Shown: positions 1-8,411, numbered from the stretch's first letter. The stretch: 64,000 nucleotides of DNA from Pseudomonas arcuscaelestis (GCF_016881005.1 NZ_JACOPV010000008.1:62001-126000), one strand, 5' to 3'. Notes: generated from the letters alone by a model not told the origin. Program-made: numbers and translations.

Positions 1-19
1 TAGAGATTGGAGCAGTTGA

Positions 20-490
20 TTAGCTACGGCTGCTGGAAGAGTGTCCAGTGGACTCTACGACCTGCTGTACATAATCAATGTGAGATTGGCTGGCGGGCTT
101 AGCCGCAACGAGCCCTTGGTTGAGTGTGAAGGTATCCATAGGGAACGTAATGACCTGGCTGATGGGGTAGCAACGATCCCGGTCCCGGCTTGCGCAGTGA
201 TAGGTCATGCCCTGTGAGTGGTCATTGGTGGCATGGAGAACGTAGAAGCTGTCACCGGGTTTCAGCTCTGGTCCACCATCAAGAACCAGGAAGAAGCCAT
301 CGGAGGTGAGTAAGTCCTGATCACCGTCAAGAGCGACGGTGTTCTCACCTACGCTTCCTTCCCACCACCACATGTCGTTCGGATATTGGTCAAGACTGGA
401 CTTGTACTTAACCCAGCCGAGGGCAGCGGATGTCGCAAACATTGCGAGCAAGGCTACACCGTTCATTATCCGAGTACTCTTTGTGCTCAT
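20..490 (-). CDS. Predicted single-pass membrane protein, unknown
   Basis: A 156-residue protein of no family I recognise. Residues 9-26 form one hydrophobic helix, so the protein is probably anchored in the inner membrane by its N-terminus with the rest outside. The soluble part contains a Trp-rich patch (MWWWEG) and two cysteines (HCASRDRDRC) that could pair. The start at 490 was chosen over an upstream in-frame codon because GAAGG lies at the right distance and the helix then begins the protein. A weak class II-like element (CCAGTTTGGGTAGC) sits about 60 bases upstream. Confidence 0.7.
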   Translation of the reverse strand: MSTKSTRIMNGVALLAMFATSAALGWVKYKSSLDQYPNDMWWWEGSVGENTVALDGDQDLLTSDGFFLVLDGGPELKPGDSFYVLHATNDHSQGMTYHCASRDRDRCYPISQVITFPMDTFTLNQGLVAAKPASQSHIDYVQQVVESTGHSSSSRS

Positions 491-604
491 TACCTTCAGA
501 TCTACCGTTGTTGTTCCCGAAATTGCGGGCAGTCTAGTAGCCGAAATGTGATGAGTGCTACCCAAACTGGGGTCTCCAAAGTTCGGGGAGCACTCAGTAC
601 AGGC

Positions 605-1051
605 TTACGAGGTAGCCAGCGCTTTAGAAGGCAGAATGCGCTGGGACAGATAACGTCCGATTATGACAGCCGCGACGACATACACCGCAAGCGACACGGC
701 ATGCACAATTACAGGTTTGAAGTCCGAAAACGAGATCATCATGGACAAGGCAAGCGAGCTCGATGAACGGGCCAGGAGGTCAAAAACGATGACTGTCGAG
801 AAGACGCGGGCATCTACCAATTTGATCGCCCAGTGACACGCTTCATGTGCTTCTGGATACCAGCGTTTTCGAGCCATGAACATCGCCGGTGACACGAGTA
901 GTGTCGCTGCGACGATCGCCAATGAACTGTTCGGGTCCTCTTTGAACAGGTTAAGTGCCAGCAATGCAGTGATTACCAGATTCGAGATAATGAAACTCAG
1001 GGCGATGGTGCCCCAGGTGAAGTTAACGCGATTGCAGAACAGGTATTTCAT
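605..1051 (-). CDS. Polytopic membrane protein with HEACH motif
   Basis: A 148-residue integral membrane protein with about four hydrophobic segments (roughly residues 13-35, 44-60, 84-108 and 113-133). Between segments two and three lies HEACH (residues 69-73), which fits the HExxH pattern of zinc peptidases, but no other feature of a metalloprotease is visible, so this may be chance. The gene has its own class I element about 60 bases upstream. It is one of the few membrane proteins in the class I set. Confidence 0.75.
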   Translation of the reverse strand: MKYLFCNRVNFTWGTIALSFIISNLVITALLALNLFKEDPNSSLAIVAATLLVSPAMFMARKRWYPEAHEACHWAIKLVDARVFSTVIVFDLLARSSSSLALSMMISFSDFKPVIVHAVSLAVYVVAAVIIGRYLSQRILPSKALATS

Positions 1052-1084
1052 GATCAGTGCTCACTCTCACAGTGTTGATGGAGA

Positions 1085-1117
1085 CGATAGGTTTGACTGG
1101 ATCGGCTTGTGCCAGAA
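1085..1117 (-). promoter_or_regulatory. Class I promoter-like element
   Basis: Box TTCTGGCAC at 1109-1117 (complement). This copy is atypical: the likely -10 (CTATCG) lies 18 rather than 14 bases from the box, followed by TCTCCATCAAC. It drives the membrane protein ending at 605. Confidence 0.6.
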
Positions 1118-1256
1118 GCCTCGAACTGTCGAAATCCCTCTTTTATTTCTGTCCGTAGCCCAGGCGGCCGGCTAAAGGCAGCTGGGCTGCTCAGGACCAA
1201 TTGGGGTATAAGCGCTACAGTTGAACTCGCCGAGTCACCGGCGAGCGTCGCGGTGG

Positions 1257-1841
1257 TTATGCGGCAATCGCACCGGCGGTCTTTACCCACTTTCCGTTCA
1301 CCGGGGCGTAGCCAGCAGCGCCAAGCATATGGCGACCCAGGCGGGTGGCCAGAAGGTAACCGTCGTCTTCAATCCCTTGGGGCTCGTGGGTAAGTCCGGC
1401 TATGTGGATGGCCTGCAGGGTGGTATCGGCGGTCGGCTCTTGGTTGGCCATGCCTACGAACTGCTCAAAGGTCACGCCGTGCTTTGCCAGGGCCGCGTTT
1501 GCTTTGAGGGTATCGAGTTCATCCACGATGTACTGCTCAAGTTCTTTTTGGGCCCTGTAGCCCAGACCATCTATACCCAGCTTGATGTCAGTGAGGGAGC
1601 ACGTGCTGTGCATAAACCATGGACCCTTAGTCGTCTCGCTAGCTGTTACGAAGAAGCGTTCTCCATGGCGATTTGTGATCAGGCAGGCGAAGAGGACACC
1701 GTCCAGCCCGTAGAAGTGGATGCCCGAGGACAGGCGCTTGTAGAAGCCACTGACAGTGGTGTCGCCATGTGTGGGGGTTTCAGCTATCACTTTGGCTGCG
1801 GGGATCCACTTCTTGCCAGGGGTATTGATAGCGTGGGTCAT
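1257..1841 (-). CDS. Hypothetical protein, class I unit
   Basis: A 194-residue, probably cytosolic protein without a family I recognise. The N-terminal half is rich in beta-prone sequence (GIHFYGLDGVLFACLITNRHG) and the C-terminal half is helical. The start at 1841 is set by GAGGAG seven bases upstream; an upstream in-frame start would lie inside the promoter. It forms a single-gene unit directly behind a class I element. Confidence 0.75.
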   Translation of the reverse strand: MTHAINTPGKKWIPAAKVIAETPTHGDTTVSGFYKRLSSGIHFYGLDGVLFACLITNRHGERFFVTASETTKGPWFMHSTCSLTDIKLGIDGLGYRAQKELEQYIVDELDTLKANAALAKHGVTFEQFVGMANQEPTADTTLQAIHIAGLTHEPQGIEDDGYLLATRLGRHMLGAAGYAPVNGKWVKTAGAIAA

Positions 1842-1869
1842 ATCAGGCTCCTCATTAGTTGAAGAGCCC

Positions 1870-1898
1870 ATTACAAGCGAGGTCGAGGTGTGTCAGAA
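1870..1898 (-). promoter_or_regulatory. Class I promoter-like element
   Basis: Box variant TTCTGACAC (1890-1898 complement), 14 bases, then TGTAAT, the best -10 hexamer of the set, followed by GGGCTCTTCAACT and the start of the 1841 gene. Confidence 0.75.
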
Positions 1899-1979
1899 GC
1901 AGGGGAAAAGCTTAATTTTGAGTGTGGCCCGCATAGACAGCTAGCTGTTTTAAGTACCGGCAGCCAGTTGCTGTAACTC

Positions 1980-2306
1980 CTACTTTGGTTTCCTCAACTC
2001 GGCCTTCAGTGCCTTGAGTTCAGCTTTGGCGTCACCCTGGTAGTCGGCTATTACATAGCGTCGACCGCTGCTGGTGGTGATGGCATCCATACCAACCCAC
2101 ATGATCGTACTGGTATGGATGGGGGTTTCGTCTGAGAAGCCCAGGCGGCCAAAGGCGAACCCACAGGCTTTACGCATGCCGGTACCATGGGCACCCAGCA
2201 ACCGAAACCCTGACAGCACTCCGTCAGCCTTGTCTGCAATGGCCCGCTCAAGCGCGGCGACAATGTGAGGCGCGTGTTTTGGATAAGGTGCATGGTCCAT
2301 TCGCAT
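1980..2306 (-). CDS. Hypothetical protein, second gene of a pair
   Basis: A 108-residue protein, family not recognised. It has a helical N-terminal stretch (HIVAALERAIADKADG), a Gly-rich middle and a very basic helical C-terminus (KAELKALKAELRKPK). ATG at 2306 is preferred because GAGGAG lies ten bases before it. It follows the 2358-2993 gene by about 50 bases with no promoter of its own visible, so the two are probably co-transcribed. Confidence 0.7.
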   Translation of the reverse strand: MRMDHAPYPKHAPHIVAALERAIADKADGVLSGFRLLGAHGTGMRKACGFAFGRLGFSDETPIHTSTIMWVGMDAITTSSGRRYVIADYQGDAKAELKALKAELRKPK

Positions 2307-2357
2307 AGATACGGTTCTCCTCATGGTCGGGGTTGGAAGGGCCCCGATTGTCATTGC

Positions 2358-2993
2358 CTACGCAGCTTGTTTGATCTGTTCAAAGCGCCAGTTGGTGTGT
2401 TCACCCACGGTTGCTTCACACGCGAAGCGCTCCTCGGTAAACGTCGTCTGGCCCTCAGCCAGGGTATCGCGTACCAGTGCACCGATCTGCTCTGCAGTGA
2501 ATTCACCTTTGATACCGATGATGGGGCAGCGGCCGCTGTATATGGCGCGCTGCTTAATGTTCTTCAAGGTCTCATCCAGGGCTTGAAGAGGCCCGCTGGT
2601 TCCACAAAGAAGGTCAACGATTGCTGGGTCGAGTTGTATGCACACAGATCTGCTGTCCGCGATTAGGTCGCACAAGGCCTGCATTTCCGCTCTCTTGCTT
2701 TGCGCCGGCGCGCCGCGGCCATGCATTCGGATCGCCGTATCTACAGCTGCTTGGTAGCTGCGGGCTGTTGCTCCGTCCAGAACAAACGTAGCTGCTACCG
2801 CGTAGGCACTTGCCAGGCGCGGATCCCAGTAGGAAGTTTGGTAGTCAGCGAGGAGGATGATTTTGACGAGTTGGGTGGAGTGGCCCTGTAAGCAAACCCG
2901 CGCCCGGGGGCGAACGTTGCGGGTGACACCCAAGGCGTTGTAGCGCAGAAACGCTTGGTTCAGGTTGAGGCAGGTAGATTGATCGTGTTCCAT
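2358..2993 (-). CDS. Hypothetical protein, class I unit
   Basis: A 211-residue cytosolic protein not assigned to any family. It is largely helical with five scattered cysteines and no obvious metal-binding spacing. GGAG is nine bases before the ATG. It is the first gene of a probable two-gene unit with the 1980-2306 gene, behind a class I element. Confidence 0.75.
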   Translation of the reverse strand: MEHDQSTCLNLNQAFLRYNALGVTRNVRPRARVCLQGHSTQLVKIILLADYQTSYWDPRLASAYAVAATFVLDGATARSYQAAVDTAIRMHGRGAPAQSKRAEMQALCDLIADSRSVCIQLDPAIVDLLCGTSGPLQALDETLKNIKQRAIYSGRCPIIGIKGEFTAEQIGALVRDTLAEGQTTFTEERFACEATVGEHTNWRFEQIKQAA

Positions 2994-3022
2994 GGGGAAT
3001 GCTCCACTGAGTTAATGGAGTA

Positions 3023-3051
3023 AGAGTCTCTCGACTTACCATGTGTCAGAA
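3023..3051 (-). promoter_or_regulatory. Class I promoter-like element
   Basis: Box variant TTCTGACAC at 3043-3051 (complement), 14 bases, GACTCT, then TACTCCATTAACT, upstream of the gene starting at 2993. Confidence 0.7.
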
Positions 3052-3139
3052 GCCCGATCGGTAGCTGATCGCTCATTTAGCGGGCATCTGAACGGCCGCC
3101 TTTAATGGGCGGGTGGTTCGGAACTTGAACGGTGGCCAT

Positions 3140-3187
3140 TAAAAAGCCCGGTGCCAGCATCAGGGTTCTGAGCTTGGCAGCCGGGCT
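3140..3187 (-). terminator. Rho-independent terminator
   Basis: AGCCCGG and CCGGGCT pair as the outer stem with an inner TGCCA/TGGCA stem, followed on the minus strand by a five-T run. It lies just past the stop of the Arc-like gene and should end that transcript. Confidence 0.75.
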
Positions 3188-3204
3188 GTTGGGCTGAAGG
3201 ACGT

Positions 3205-3540
3205 TTAGGCTACCTTGGCTTCGGCCAATTGTCCCCGATCCTTGAGTGTGGGTTTAACGGAGATCAGGTCCACGAGAGCCTTCTGCTGCATATTAGCCAG
3301 CTTGCGGAAGGCCTTGAGCATCTGCTGCTCACTAGCAGACAGACTATCGCTGTGGATCAGCATGCTGCCTTCGCCCTCCTCAAGCGATAGGCTATCTTCC
3401 AGGCGAGAGATGATCTCGGAGTTCATGCTGCGGTGGTGGTTTTTGGCGACTTCACCAATTCGCTCGCGCATTCCCGCTGGCAGCCTGACGACGAATTTAT
3501 CTGCGGTTCGGCTGTTGTAGGCATTATAAGATGGGGGCAC
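3205..3540 (-). CDS. Arc-like ribbon-helix-helix DNA-binding protein
   Basis: A 111-residue protein with an Arc/MetJ-type ribbon-helix-helix domain at about residues 13-50: a basic strand ([11 protein letters not shown]) followed by two helices ending in a Met-Asn-Ser-Glu-Ile turn typical of the Arc family. RHH proteins bind operators as dimers through the paired strand. The C-terminal 60 residues are helical and probably mediate assembly. The GTG at 3540 has AGAGGAAAG upstream; an ATG further upstream would add about 14 residues. It is a candidate regulator of one of the repeated promoter classes. It has no class I box, although a degenerate TTCCGCCAC lies near 3665-3673. Confidence 0.8.
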   Translation of the reverse strand: MPPSYNAYNSRTADKFVVRLPAGMRERIGEVAKNHHRSMNSEIISRLEDSLSLEEGEGSMLIHSDSLSASEQQMLKAFRKLANMQQKALVDLISVKPTLKDRGQLAEAKVA

Positions 3541-3775
3541 TGCTCTTTCCTCTCTGTCTTGCCGGCGGGGCCGGTACATGCCGCTCAGTTTCGGTCCCTT
3601 CTGAGCGTGCCACCATCCTCTATCTAGGATTTCTGCGGCGAATGGCATGATTCTATTGGTATGGTGGCGGAAGGCTAGCGAAAACAGCCTATCCAAATTC
3701 ACTAGTCGTACGTCGCCGGTGGCCAACGCTCCAGCCTGACCGGTACTCACAAGCTGACTAGCTAGATATTGGTGA

Positions 3776-4132
3776 TTAGTGCACCACGGCACGATCATTG
3801 AGAACCTGAGCCAAATGACGATTGTCCATCAGCACTTGGGCTACAGTCTGCTCACCACGTGTGTCGATGAGCTCTGCAAGGGCCTGCTTGCCCTGGGATA
3901 CGAGGTCAGCCACTACAAAAGAAGGCGTTTCGCTTTCCACCAGGTCAGCGAAGAGGATCTCGGCAATACCCATACCCGTCTTCAGCTCAGAGACCTTCAC
4001 ATGGGTATTGCAGGAGAGGTGGCGGTGGATTGCGAAGGTGTAGCGCTCCCCGGCAATTTTGCAGTGGAACGTGGTGAACAGCTCAGCGGAGCGAATTCCG
4101 TCGCGGGTGGCCAGGTTGATCTGTTGGTGCAT
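3776..4132 (-). CDS. Hypothetical protein, class I unit
   Basis: A 118-residue cytosolic protein, not recognised. The N-terminal half is mixed strand and helix with four histidines ([20 protein letters not shown]), the C-terminal half is helical. TGGAG lies eight bases before the ATG at 4132; the in-frame ATG upstream falls inside the -10 region and cannot be used. Single-gene unit. Confidence 0.75.
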   Translation of the reverse strand: MHQQINLATRDGIRSAELFTTFHCKIAGERYTFAIHRHLSCNTHVKVSELKTGMGIAEILFADLVESETPSFVVADLVSQGKQALAELIDTRGEQTVAQVLMDNRHLAQVLNDRAVVH

Positions 4133-4163
4133 GGGGTGGCTCCAGTCATAAGTTGATGGAGCC

Positions 4164-4192
4164 ATCTTCAGGGCGAGTCAGCTGTGCCAGAA
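4164..4192 (-). promoter_or_regulatory. Class I promoter-like element (archetype)
   Basis: TTCTGGCAC at 4184-4192 (complement), 14 bases, GAAGAT, then GGCTCCATCAACT. The stretch GATGGAGCCATC is a perfect dyad overlapping the -10 and probable start point. Confidence 0.8.
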
Positions 4193-4245
4193 GCGGGTGA
4201 TGAAAACTAATTGCACAGGCGCTGACTCATACCCGGCCTGCGGAT

Positions 4246-4926
4246 TCAGTCCATCGGGGTAGCGGGGGCAGTCCCAAATTTGAACTGAGGATTTCTTGCA
4301 CGCGGAACCGAAATTCTGCGATCCAGGGCGAGCTGGTTCCATTTATCCCCGTAGGTCCTTGTCAGCCAGCGCTTCACGTAAATCTGACGATCCTCAACCT
4401 TGAGGGTCGGCGGGGTGCCAGGCGCAACGCTATAGGTACGGATGCTGACGCGATTATCTTTGGAGATCGTTGCAATGCGTAACCGCATTTTCGGTTGGAA
4501 CTTCGAGACCTTAAAGGCGAATGCTTGTTCCCCGTGAACTTCCTCGACTAGCAAGGACTGGATCTGCAGGGCAGATTCCTTGGTCGCTTTGGTTTTGCGG
4601 AGAGCGGATCGTACCGTTGGGAGTGTGCGGGCGAGGAGCAGAGCGGTAACCGAGCAGGCGACCCAGACGGTGGGTATCTGAAGGCCAGGTAGGAAATTCC
4701 CGAGTGCCGCGGCGGCAGTGGTGAGCATGAGTGAAAGATGAATTCGTGCTTTTCGCCTCTCCCGGCTGGATTCGTATTTCAAGTCCAGGGATGAAGCAAT
4801 ATCGACCCCTCTAGATAGGTCGATGCTATTGAGAATGCCTGTTCTACTCATTTTTCTGCCGGGCGGCGGGTGCCCCCAGCCAATCCATATGGCTACGATG
4901 AGTACAGGTATAGCTAAAAGAGACAA
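4246..4926 (-). CDS. Membrane protein, unknown
   Basis: A 226-residue protein if the TTG at 4926 is used, 201 residues from the ATG at 4851. Hydrophobic segments lie at residues 2-18, 64-84 and 88-102, followed by a basic soluble C-terminal half with strand-rich sequence. The TTG start is favoured because it gives an N-terminal membrane helix, although neither start has a strong ribosome site. Not recognised. No class I element; a weak class II-like stretch (ATTTCGGGGCAAATAGTTG) lies upstream near 4965-4990. Confidence 0.6.
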   Translation of the reverse strand: MSLLAIPVLIVAIWIGWGHPPPGRKMSRTGILNSIDLSRGVDIASSLDLKYESSRERRKARIHLSLMLTTAAAALGNFLPGLQIPTVWVACSVTALLLARTLPTVRSALRKTKATKESALQIQSLLVEEVHGEQAFAFKVSKFQPKMRLRIATISKDNRVSIRTYSVAPGTPPTLKVEDRQIYVKRWLTRTYGDKWNQLALDRRISVPRARNPQFKFGTAPATPMD

Positions 4927-5075
4927 TGGTAGCTACTGAAAATTGGATTCCGAGGCGGGTCTTTCAACTATTTGCCCCGAAATCCGGCCGCGGCCCCCGC
5001 GTGCCCGGGCCGAAGGGTCCGGCCCATGGTTGTTGGGATAAAGCCCGCTCAACAGCGTTGGTCTCGCCACCACAG

Positions 5076-5387
5076 TCAGTGCGCCACCTGCAGTTTGGCG
5101 AGGGCTTGGCGGTCTGGTTTCCAGCCGGCCAGCTCGCAGGCCTGGTTGAAGCTGGCCATGTCACCAGACTGGCGGAACTGAACGGTGATATCGCGGATCT
5201 GGCTAGCGCGCAGCTCCATGCTGGTTACAGTCTTGGCGATGTCGTTACCAGTGATGGTGGACATTGGAGATGTGCGCAGGATGTCAGCCGACTCGACCAT
5301 CTGAACGGCCAATTCGTCCATGCAGGCGGCGAAGGCGGCCAGGTTAGATGCGGCAGCAGTGGTGGTGATGGCAGGTGCCTGGATCAT
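5076..5387 (-). CDS. Hypothetical protein, second gene of a pair
   Basis: A 103-residue, almost entirely helical, Ala- and Met-rich acidic protein of unknown family. AAGGA lies nine bases before the ATG. It begins 27 bases after the 5415-5897 gene with no promoter between, so it is most likely translated from the same message. Confidence 0.7.
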   Translation of the reverse strand: MIQAPAITTTAAASNLAAFAACMDELAVQMVESADILRTSPMSTITGNDIAKTVTSMELRASQIRDITVQFRQSGDMASFNQACELAGWKPDRQALAKLQVAH

Positions 5388-5414
5388 GATCTATTCCTTC
5401 GGAAGCTTTAGTGA

Positions 5415-5897
5415 TTAGTGTGTTGCCGGGCGGGTAGTGCCCAGTGTGTTGGGTGCAACGAATTTTCGAGAAGCTCGAAGCTCCTCCGCACAGCGGATGA
5501 ACGCTGCGGCCTGGCCGTCGGCCAGGGCGAAAACGCCGGTACCGCGCAGTATTTTGAGCCCAGACGCGGCAGCCATGGTTTCGGCGTAGTTCAAGGTGCT
5601 CACGACTGGAGTAACGAGACCGTCGGCATCTGGCAGGTTAACCTCTACCAATAGGCTTTCCCCTTGGGTCGTGAAGCTAACGCTTGCCTTGTAGGCGGGA
5701 TCGAATGCGGGTTCCCGCGAACGAACCGCCTTTATCCCCATGGCCAGGCCTTCGAAAAAGCCTTCAATCCAGTTCGCCCATTCGGCCCGGCGAGTGAAGC
5801 TCTCGCCGAAGTGGCTATAGGCGTGCTCCGCAGACGCTACTGCAAGGCCCGCCCGATCGAGTGCGGTGCTGATGACAGTTTTAGTGCTTTTGAACAT
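5415..5897 (-). CDS. Hypothetical protein, class I unit
   Basis: A 160-residue cytosolic protein, not recognised. The first 50 residues are helical (SALDRAGLAVASAEHAYSHF) and the rest alternates strands and helices. GAAGAGG precedes the ATG at 5897; in-frame codons further upstream lie within the promoter. It leads a two-gene unit with the 5076-5387 gene. Confidence 0.75.
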   Translation of the reverse strand: MFKSTKTVISTALDRAGLAVASAEHAYSHFGESFTRRAEWANWIEGFFEGLAMGIKAVRSREPAFDPAYKASVSFTTQGESLLVEVNLPDADGLVTPVVSTLNYAETMAAASGLKILRGTGVFALADGQAAAFIRCAEELRASRKFVAPNTLGTTRPATH

Positions 5898-5944
5898 CTT
5901 CAGACCTCTTCCGTGGAAGAAACGTGATGCATCGAAGTAGTGCA

Positions 5945-5973
5945 ATCTTGGAATTCTTTGGCTTGTGCCAGAA
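5945..5973 (-). promoter_or_regulatory. Class I promoter-like element
   Basis: TTCTGGCAC at 5965-5973 (complement), 14 bases, CAAGAT, then TGCACTACTTCG before the start at 5897. Confidence 0.7.
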
Positions 5974-5997
5974 GCCGTGACCTGGAAGAACCAGCCC

Positions 5998-6228
5998 CTA
6001 TGCAATAGGAGCTGGTTCTGGTTCTGGTGCTGCTTGCGCTGCTGCCAGGCGTTTGGCTTTGCTTAGTGCCGCGGAGCGCTTGCTCTGAGCAGCCTTCACA
6101 GCCTTTTTAGCGCTCTCGGCTGGGATTCTAAAAACCTCACATTCGGCGTAGTCAGGATCGGTGGGTTTGCCACCGTAACTCCAACTGCCATTTGGGAATC
6201 GCACAACCGTCCAGGTCGTCATCATCAT
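5998..6228 (-). CDS. Small basic protein, paralogue of the 12.1-kb remnant
   Basis: A 76-residue protein with a strand-rich N-terminus (TTWTVVRFPNGSWSYGG) and a long Lys/Ala helix ending in Pro-Glu-Ala repeats. The first 30 residues resemble the start of the frameshifted gene at 12.1-12.2 kb (W-x-VVR-x-P). Three consecutive ATGs compete; GGA upstream suits the second or third. It follows the 6261-6953 gene by 32 bases and is probably in its operon. Confidence 0.65.
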   Translation of the reverse strand: MMMTTWTVVRFPNGSWSYGGKPTDPDYAECEVFRIPAESAKKAVKAAQSKRSAALSKAKRLAAAQAAPEPEPAPIA

Positions 6229-6260
6229 GAGTCCACTTTTCTAGGTTTGGAAAAGCCTGC

Positions 6261-6953
6261 TCAGCAGGCGTGTGCCACAGGCTGATCTTCGTAGGACCAG
6301 TCTGTGATGTCGCGGTAGATATGGGATGTAGTGATCCGCTCATGGGGGAGGATTATTGGCAGGATACCTTTGCCTTTGCCGATCCGTACAAACCGCAGTT
6401 TGGAACTGAACCGCTTGAGCATTTTGCGGATGCCTGGGGTACCCAGCCGGCGGCGGGAGTCCTTCCAGTTGAGTTCCGTCAACTCTCGCTGCTGACACAT
6501 CCCTTTGATGGCGTACCGACCCTGGTCAAGTACTGCGCGGGCCTCAGGTACCTCGCGCGCCAGCTCAGCAACAGCTAACCGGCAGGCAGTATCAAGGCAC
6601 AACCAACCGGCCTCACTGAAGAGTCTTTCGACGGTGCAGGTCGGATGCGTAGGAGACATTTCCTGTTGGAACCAGGTGTCGTTCATGTAGCTGTGTTTTG
6701 GTTTGGCATACAGAGCAGAAGGGAATTCGCTGTCCACTCGGCCATAGACGTATGCCGGGCCTGTGTACTGAACAACCGTGTAGTAATCCTGCACCCGCTG
6801 CAGCAGCAGGGCGGTCGCAAGCCTGATATTCGACGCAGTAATGTCTTCGACCATCCCCAGCTGAGCACGCAACCGAATGCGGTTCATTGGTGGCAGGCTA
6901 CCGTCCTGAAGTGCACCATCGATTGTCTGTGCTGTTGCTGGTTGATCCGACAT
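6261..6953 (-). CDS. Hypothetical protein, class I unit
   Basis: A 230-residue cytosolic protein. It is mostly helical with a very basic segment (residues 175-205, RRRLGTPGIRKMLKRFSSKLRF) that could contact nucleic acid; no named domain recognised. AGGGG precedes the ATG at the expected distance. First gene of a probable pair with 5998-6228. Confidence 0.75.
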   Translation of the reverse strand: MSDQPATAQTIDGALQDGSLPPMNRIRLRAQLGMVEDITASNIRLATALLLQRVQDYYTVVQYTGPAYVYGRVDSEFPSALYAKPKHSYMNDTWFQQEMSPTHPTCTVERLFSEAGWLCLDTACRLAVAELAREVPEARAVLDQGRYAIKGMCQQRELTELNWKDSRRRLGTPGIRKMLKRFSSKLRFVRIGKGKGILPIILPHERITTSHIYRDITDWSYEDQPVAHAC

Positions 6954-6978
6954 GACTCACCCCTTAGTTAATGAGCGT

Positions 6979-7007
6979 ATTGTCATATGTCTTCGGCAGT
7001 GCCAGAA
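6979..7007 (-). promoter_or_regulatory. Class I promoter-like element
   Basis: TTCTGGCAC at 6999-7007 (complement), 14 bases, GACAAT, then ACGCTCATTAACT. Confidence 0.8.
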
Positions 7008-7028
7008 CCACCCGCCAGGTTGAATTTT

Positions 7029-7394
7029 TCAGTCGGATTTCTGCTTACTGGCCAAGTATTTTGGGCCATCACAGTTCCGGTACTTCGCAATGAACACCCG
7101 GTTGTGGCTTTGGAGGATCAGCGCGGCGTCAACTGAGATTCCCCAATGAGATGGCTCGCAGGCCTCGCCTGTGATTGTCGAGAAGGCATCCACCAAACCC
7201 TCCTCGAGCTGCTGCGCCTCGCTGCCAAAGCTCACCAGTAGATCTGGGGCATCCAGCTCAGCCATCTGGTCATAGTCCCCCAGTGGATAAAGGGACCATG
7301 CGATCTCAGGATGCAGACGCTCGAGCTCTGCGACTACTTGCTGTGCCTTGAGCTGCTCATCTTCTTTACCGGTTGCGTCGTCTACGGTACCCAT
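7029..7394 (-). CDS. Hypothetical acidic protein
   Basis: A 121-residue acidic protein, not recognised. The N-terminal 40 residues are highly charged and helical, the remainder mixed. AGAGG eight bases upstream supports the ATG at 7394. It starts 59 bases after the stop of the six-repeat HTH-like gene on the same strand and has no class I element of its own, so it is probably co-transcribed. Confidence 0.7.
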   Translation of the reverse strand: MGTVDDATGKEDEQLKAQQVVAELERLHPEIAWSLYPLGDYDQMAELDAPDLLVSFGSEAQQLEEGLVDAFSTITGEACEPSHWGISVDAALILQSHNRVFIAKYRNCDGPKYLASKQKSD

Positions 7395-7452
7395 TTCCTT
7401 AGCCTCTTCATCCAAATTATCAATGACGCCAGGCGGCCTGATCGGCAGGCAC

Positions 7453-8379
7453 TTAGGCTGCAAAGCGCTCGATGCCCAGCTGGCTGCGTTTACGGCTGAC
7501 CACATTCAGCGAAACCCCAAAGTCTCGGGAGAGCTGGCTGTCGGTTGCCGTCCCCAGCCTTTGCTCCTGGTCCGGGGTCCAGGTGTGGCGTGGTTTAGGA
7601 ATCGTTGCTGGGATGCCAAGCGCATTGCGTCGAAGCATCACCGTCTGATGGCAAACACCGAGTACGGCAGCTGCTTCTCGGTCAGTCATGGTTCCCAAGA
7701 TGGCGTCGCGCTCTGGGGTCCAGCTGCTCGAGGCCTCACCTACGAAGGCGTCGATCAATAGTTGATTACGTTTGTATGCGACCGAACCACTGGGGATTCC
7801 CGTCCGAGCTGAGACATCCTTATCAGTCATCATGCCCAGAAGGCCCAACGCTTCTTCGGTCCAGGTGATTTCCTGTTGGGTCACGAAGGCAGGGATCTCA
7901 AGTTCAGTGCGGCGCAGATGTACGCAGCTACGGCTTACCCCCAGCAACTTGGCCGCGTCAATGTCGGTCATCGTGCCGAGGATGGCCAGTTTCTCCGGGG
8001 TCCATTCGATCCGCGAATGCTTGTTGAATGCTTCGATACCCATGCCGTTTCGCTTGCTGGTGACCCGCTTATGACTAACCCCCCAGAGCTTGCCCAGCTC
8101 ATAGTCATTCTTGGTACCCAGCATCTTGGTGCGCTCAGGCGTCCAGAATTTTTGCTTTGGCTCGCTGGATCGGGTCGTGATACGAGTTGCTTTTATGGCT
8201 GGCGGGGTAGTCGGAACGTCAGCGATCGCGGCGCTGGCTCGCGAAGGCAGGATGTTGAGACGGGTCCGCTTGCCAGCTACCACGCCGATGGTAATGCCCA
8301 GCTTTTGCGCGATCGCAGAGTCGGTGTCGGTACCCAGTAGCGCGATTGCTTCTGCGGTCCAAACGTAGGAGGATTTCAC
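7453..8379 (-). CDS. Six-repeat HTH/Myb-like protein
   Basis: A 308-residue protein built of six tandem repeats of about 48 residues. Each follows WTPE-x5-LGT-x-TD-x4-A-x2-LG-x6-V-x3-R-x3-L-x-I, i.e. a tryptophan start, a conserved LGT-TD turn, a helix-turn-helix-like core and a basic end. The pattern resembles small three-helix Myb/SANT or resolvase-type HTH modules, so sequence-specific DNA binding along an extended site is a reasonable inference. The GTG at 8379 has GGAG seven bases upstream and places the first repeat at the N-terminus. A class I element sits directly upstream. Confidence 0.85.
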   Translation of the reverse strand: MKSSYVWTAEAIALLGTDTDSAIAQKLGITIGVVAGKRTRLNILPSRASAAIADVPTTPPAIKATRITTRSSEPKQKFWTPERTKMLGTKNDYELGKLWGVSHKRVTSKRNGMGIEAFNKHSRIEWTPEKLAILGTMTDIDAAKLLGVSRSCVHLRRTELEIPAFVTQQEITWTEEALGLLGMMTDKDVSARTGIPSGSVAYKRNQLLIDAFVGEASSSWTPERDAILGTMTDREAAAVLGVCHQTVMLRRNALGIPATIPKPRHTWTPDQEQRLGTATDSQLSRDFGVSLNVVSRKRSQLGIERFAA

Positions 8380-8411
8380 TTTGCTGCTCCGATGAATTTC
8401 TGAATGAGCGT

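Noticed and set aside
386..766. Plus-strand open frame opposite the first two genes
   Set aside because: It overlaps the 20-490 and 605-1051 genes antisense, lacks a ribosome site, and its product has no coherent composition.
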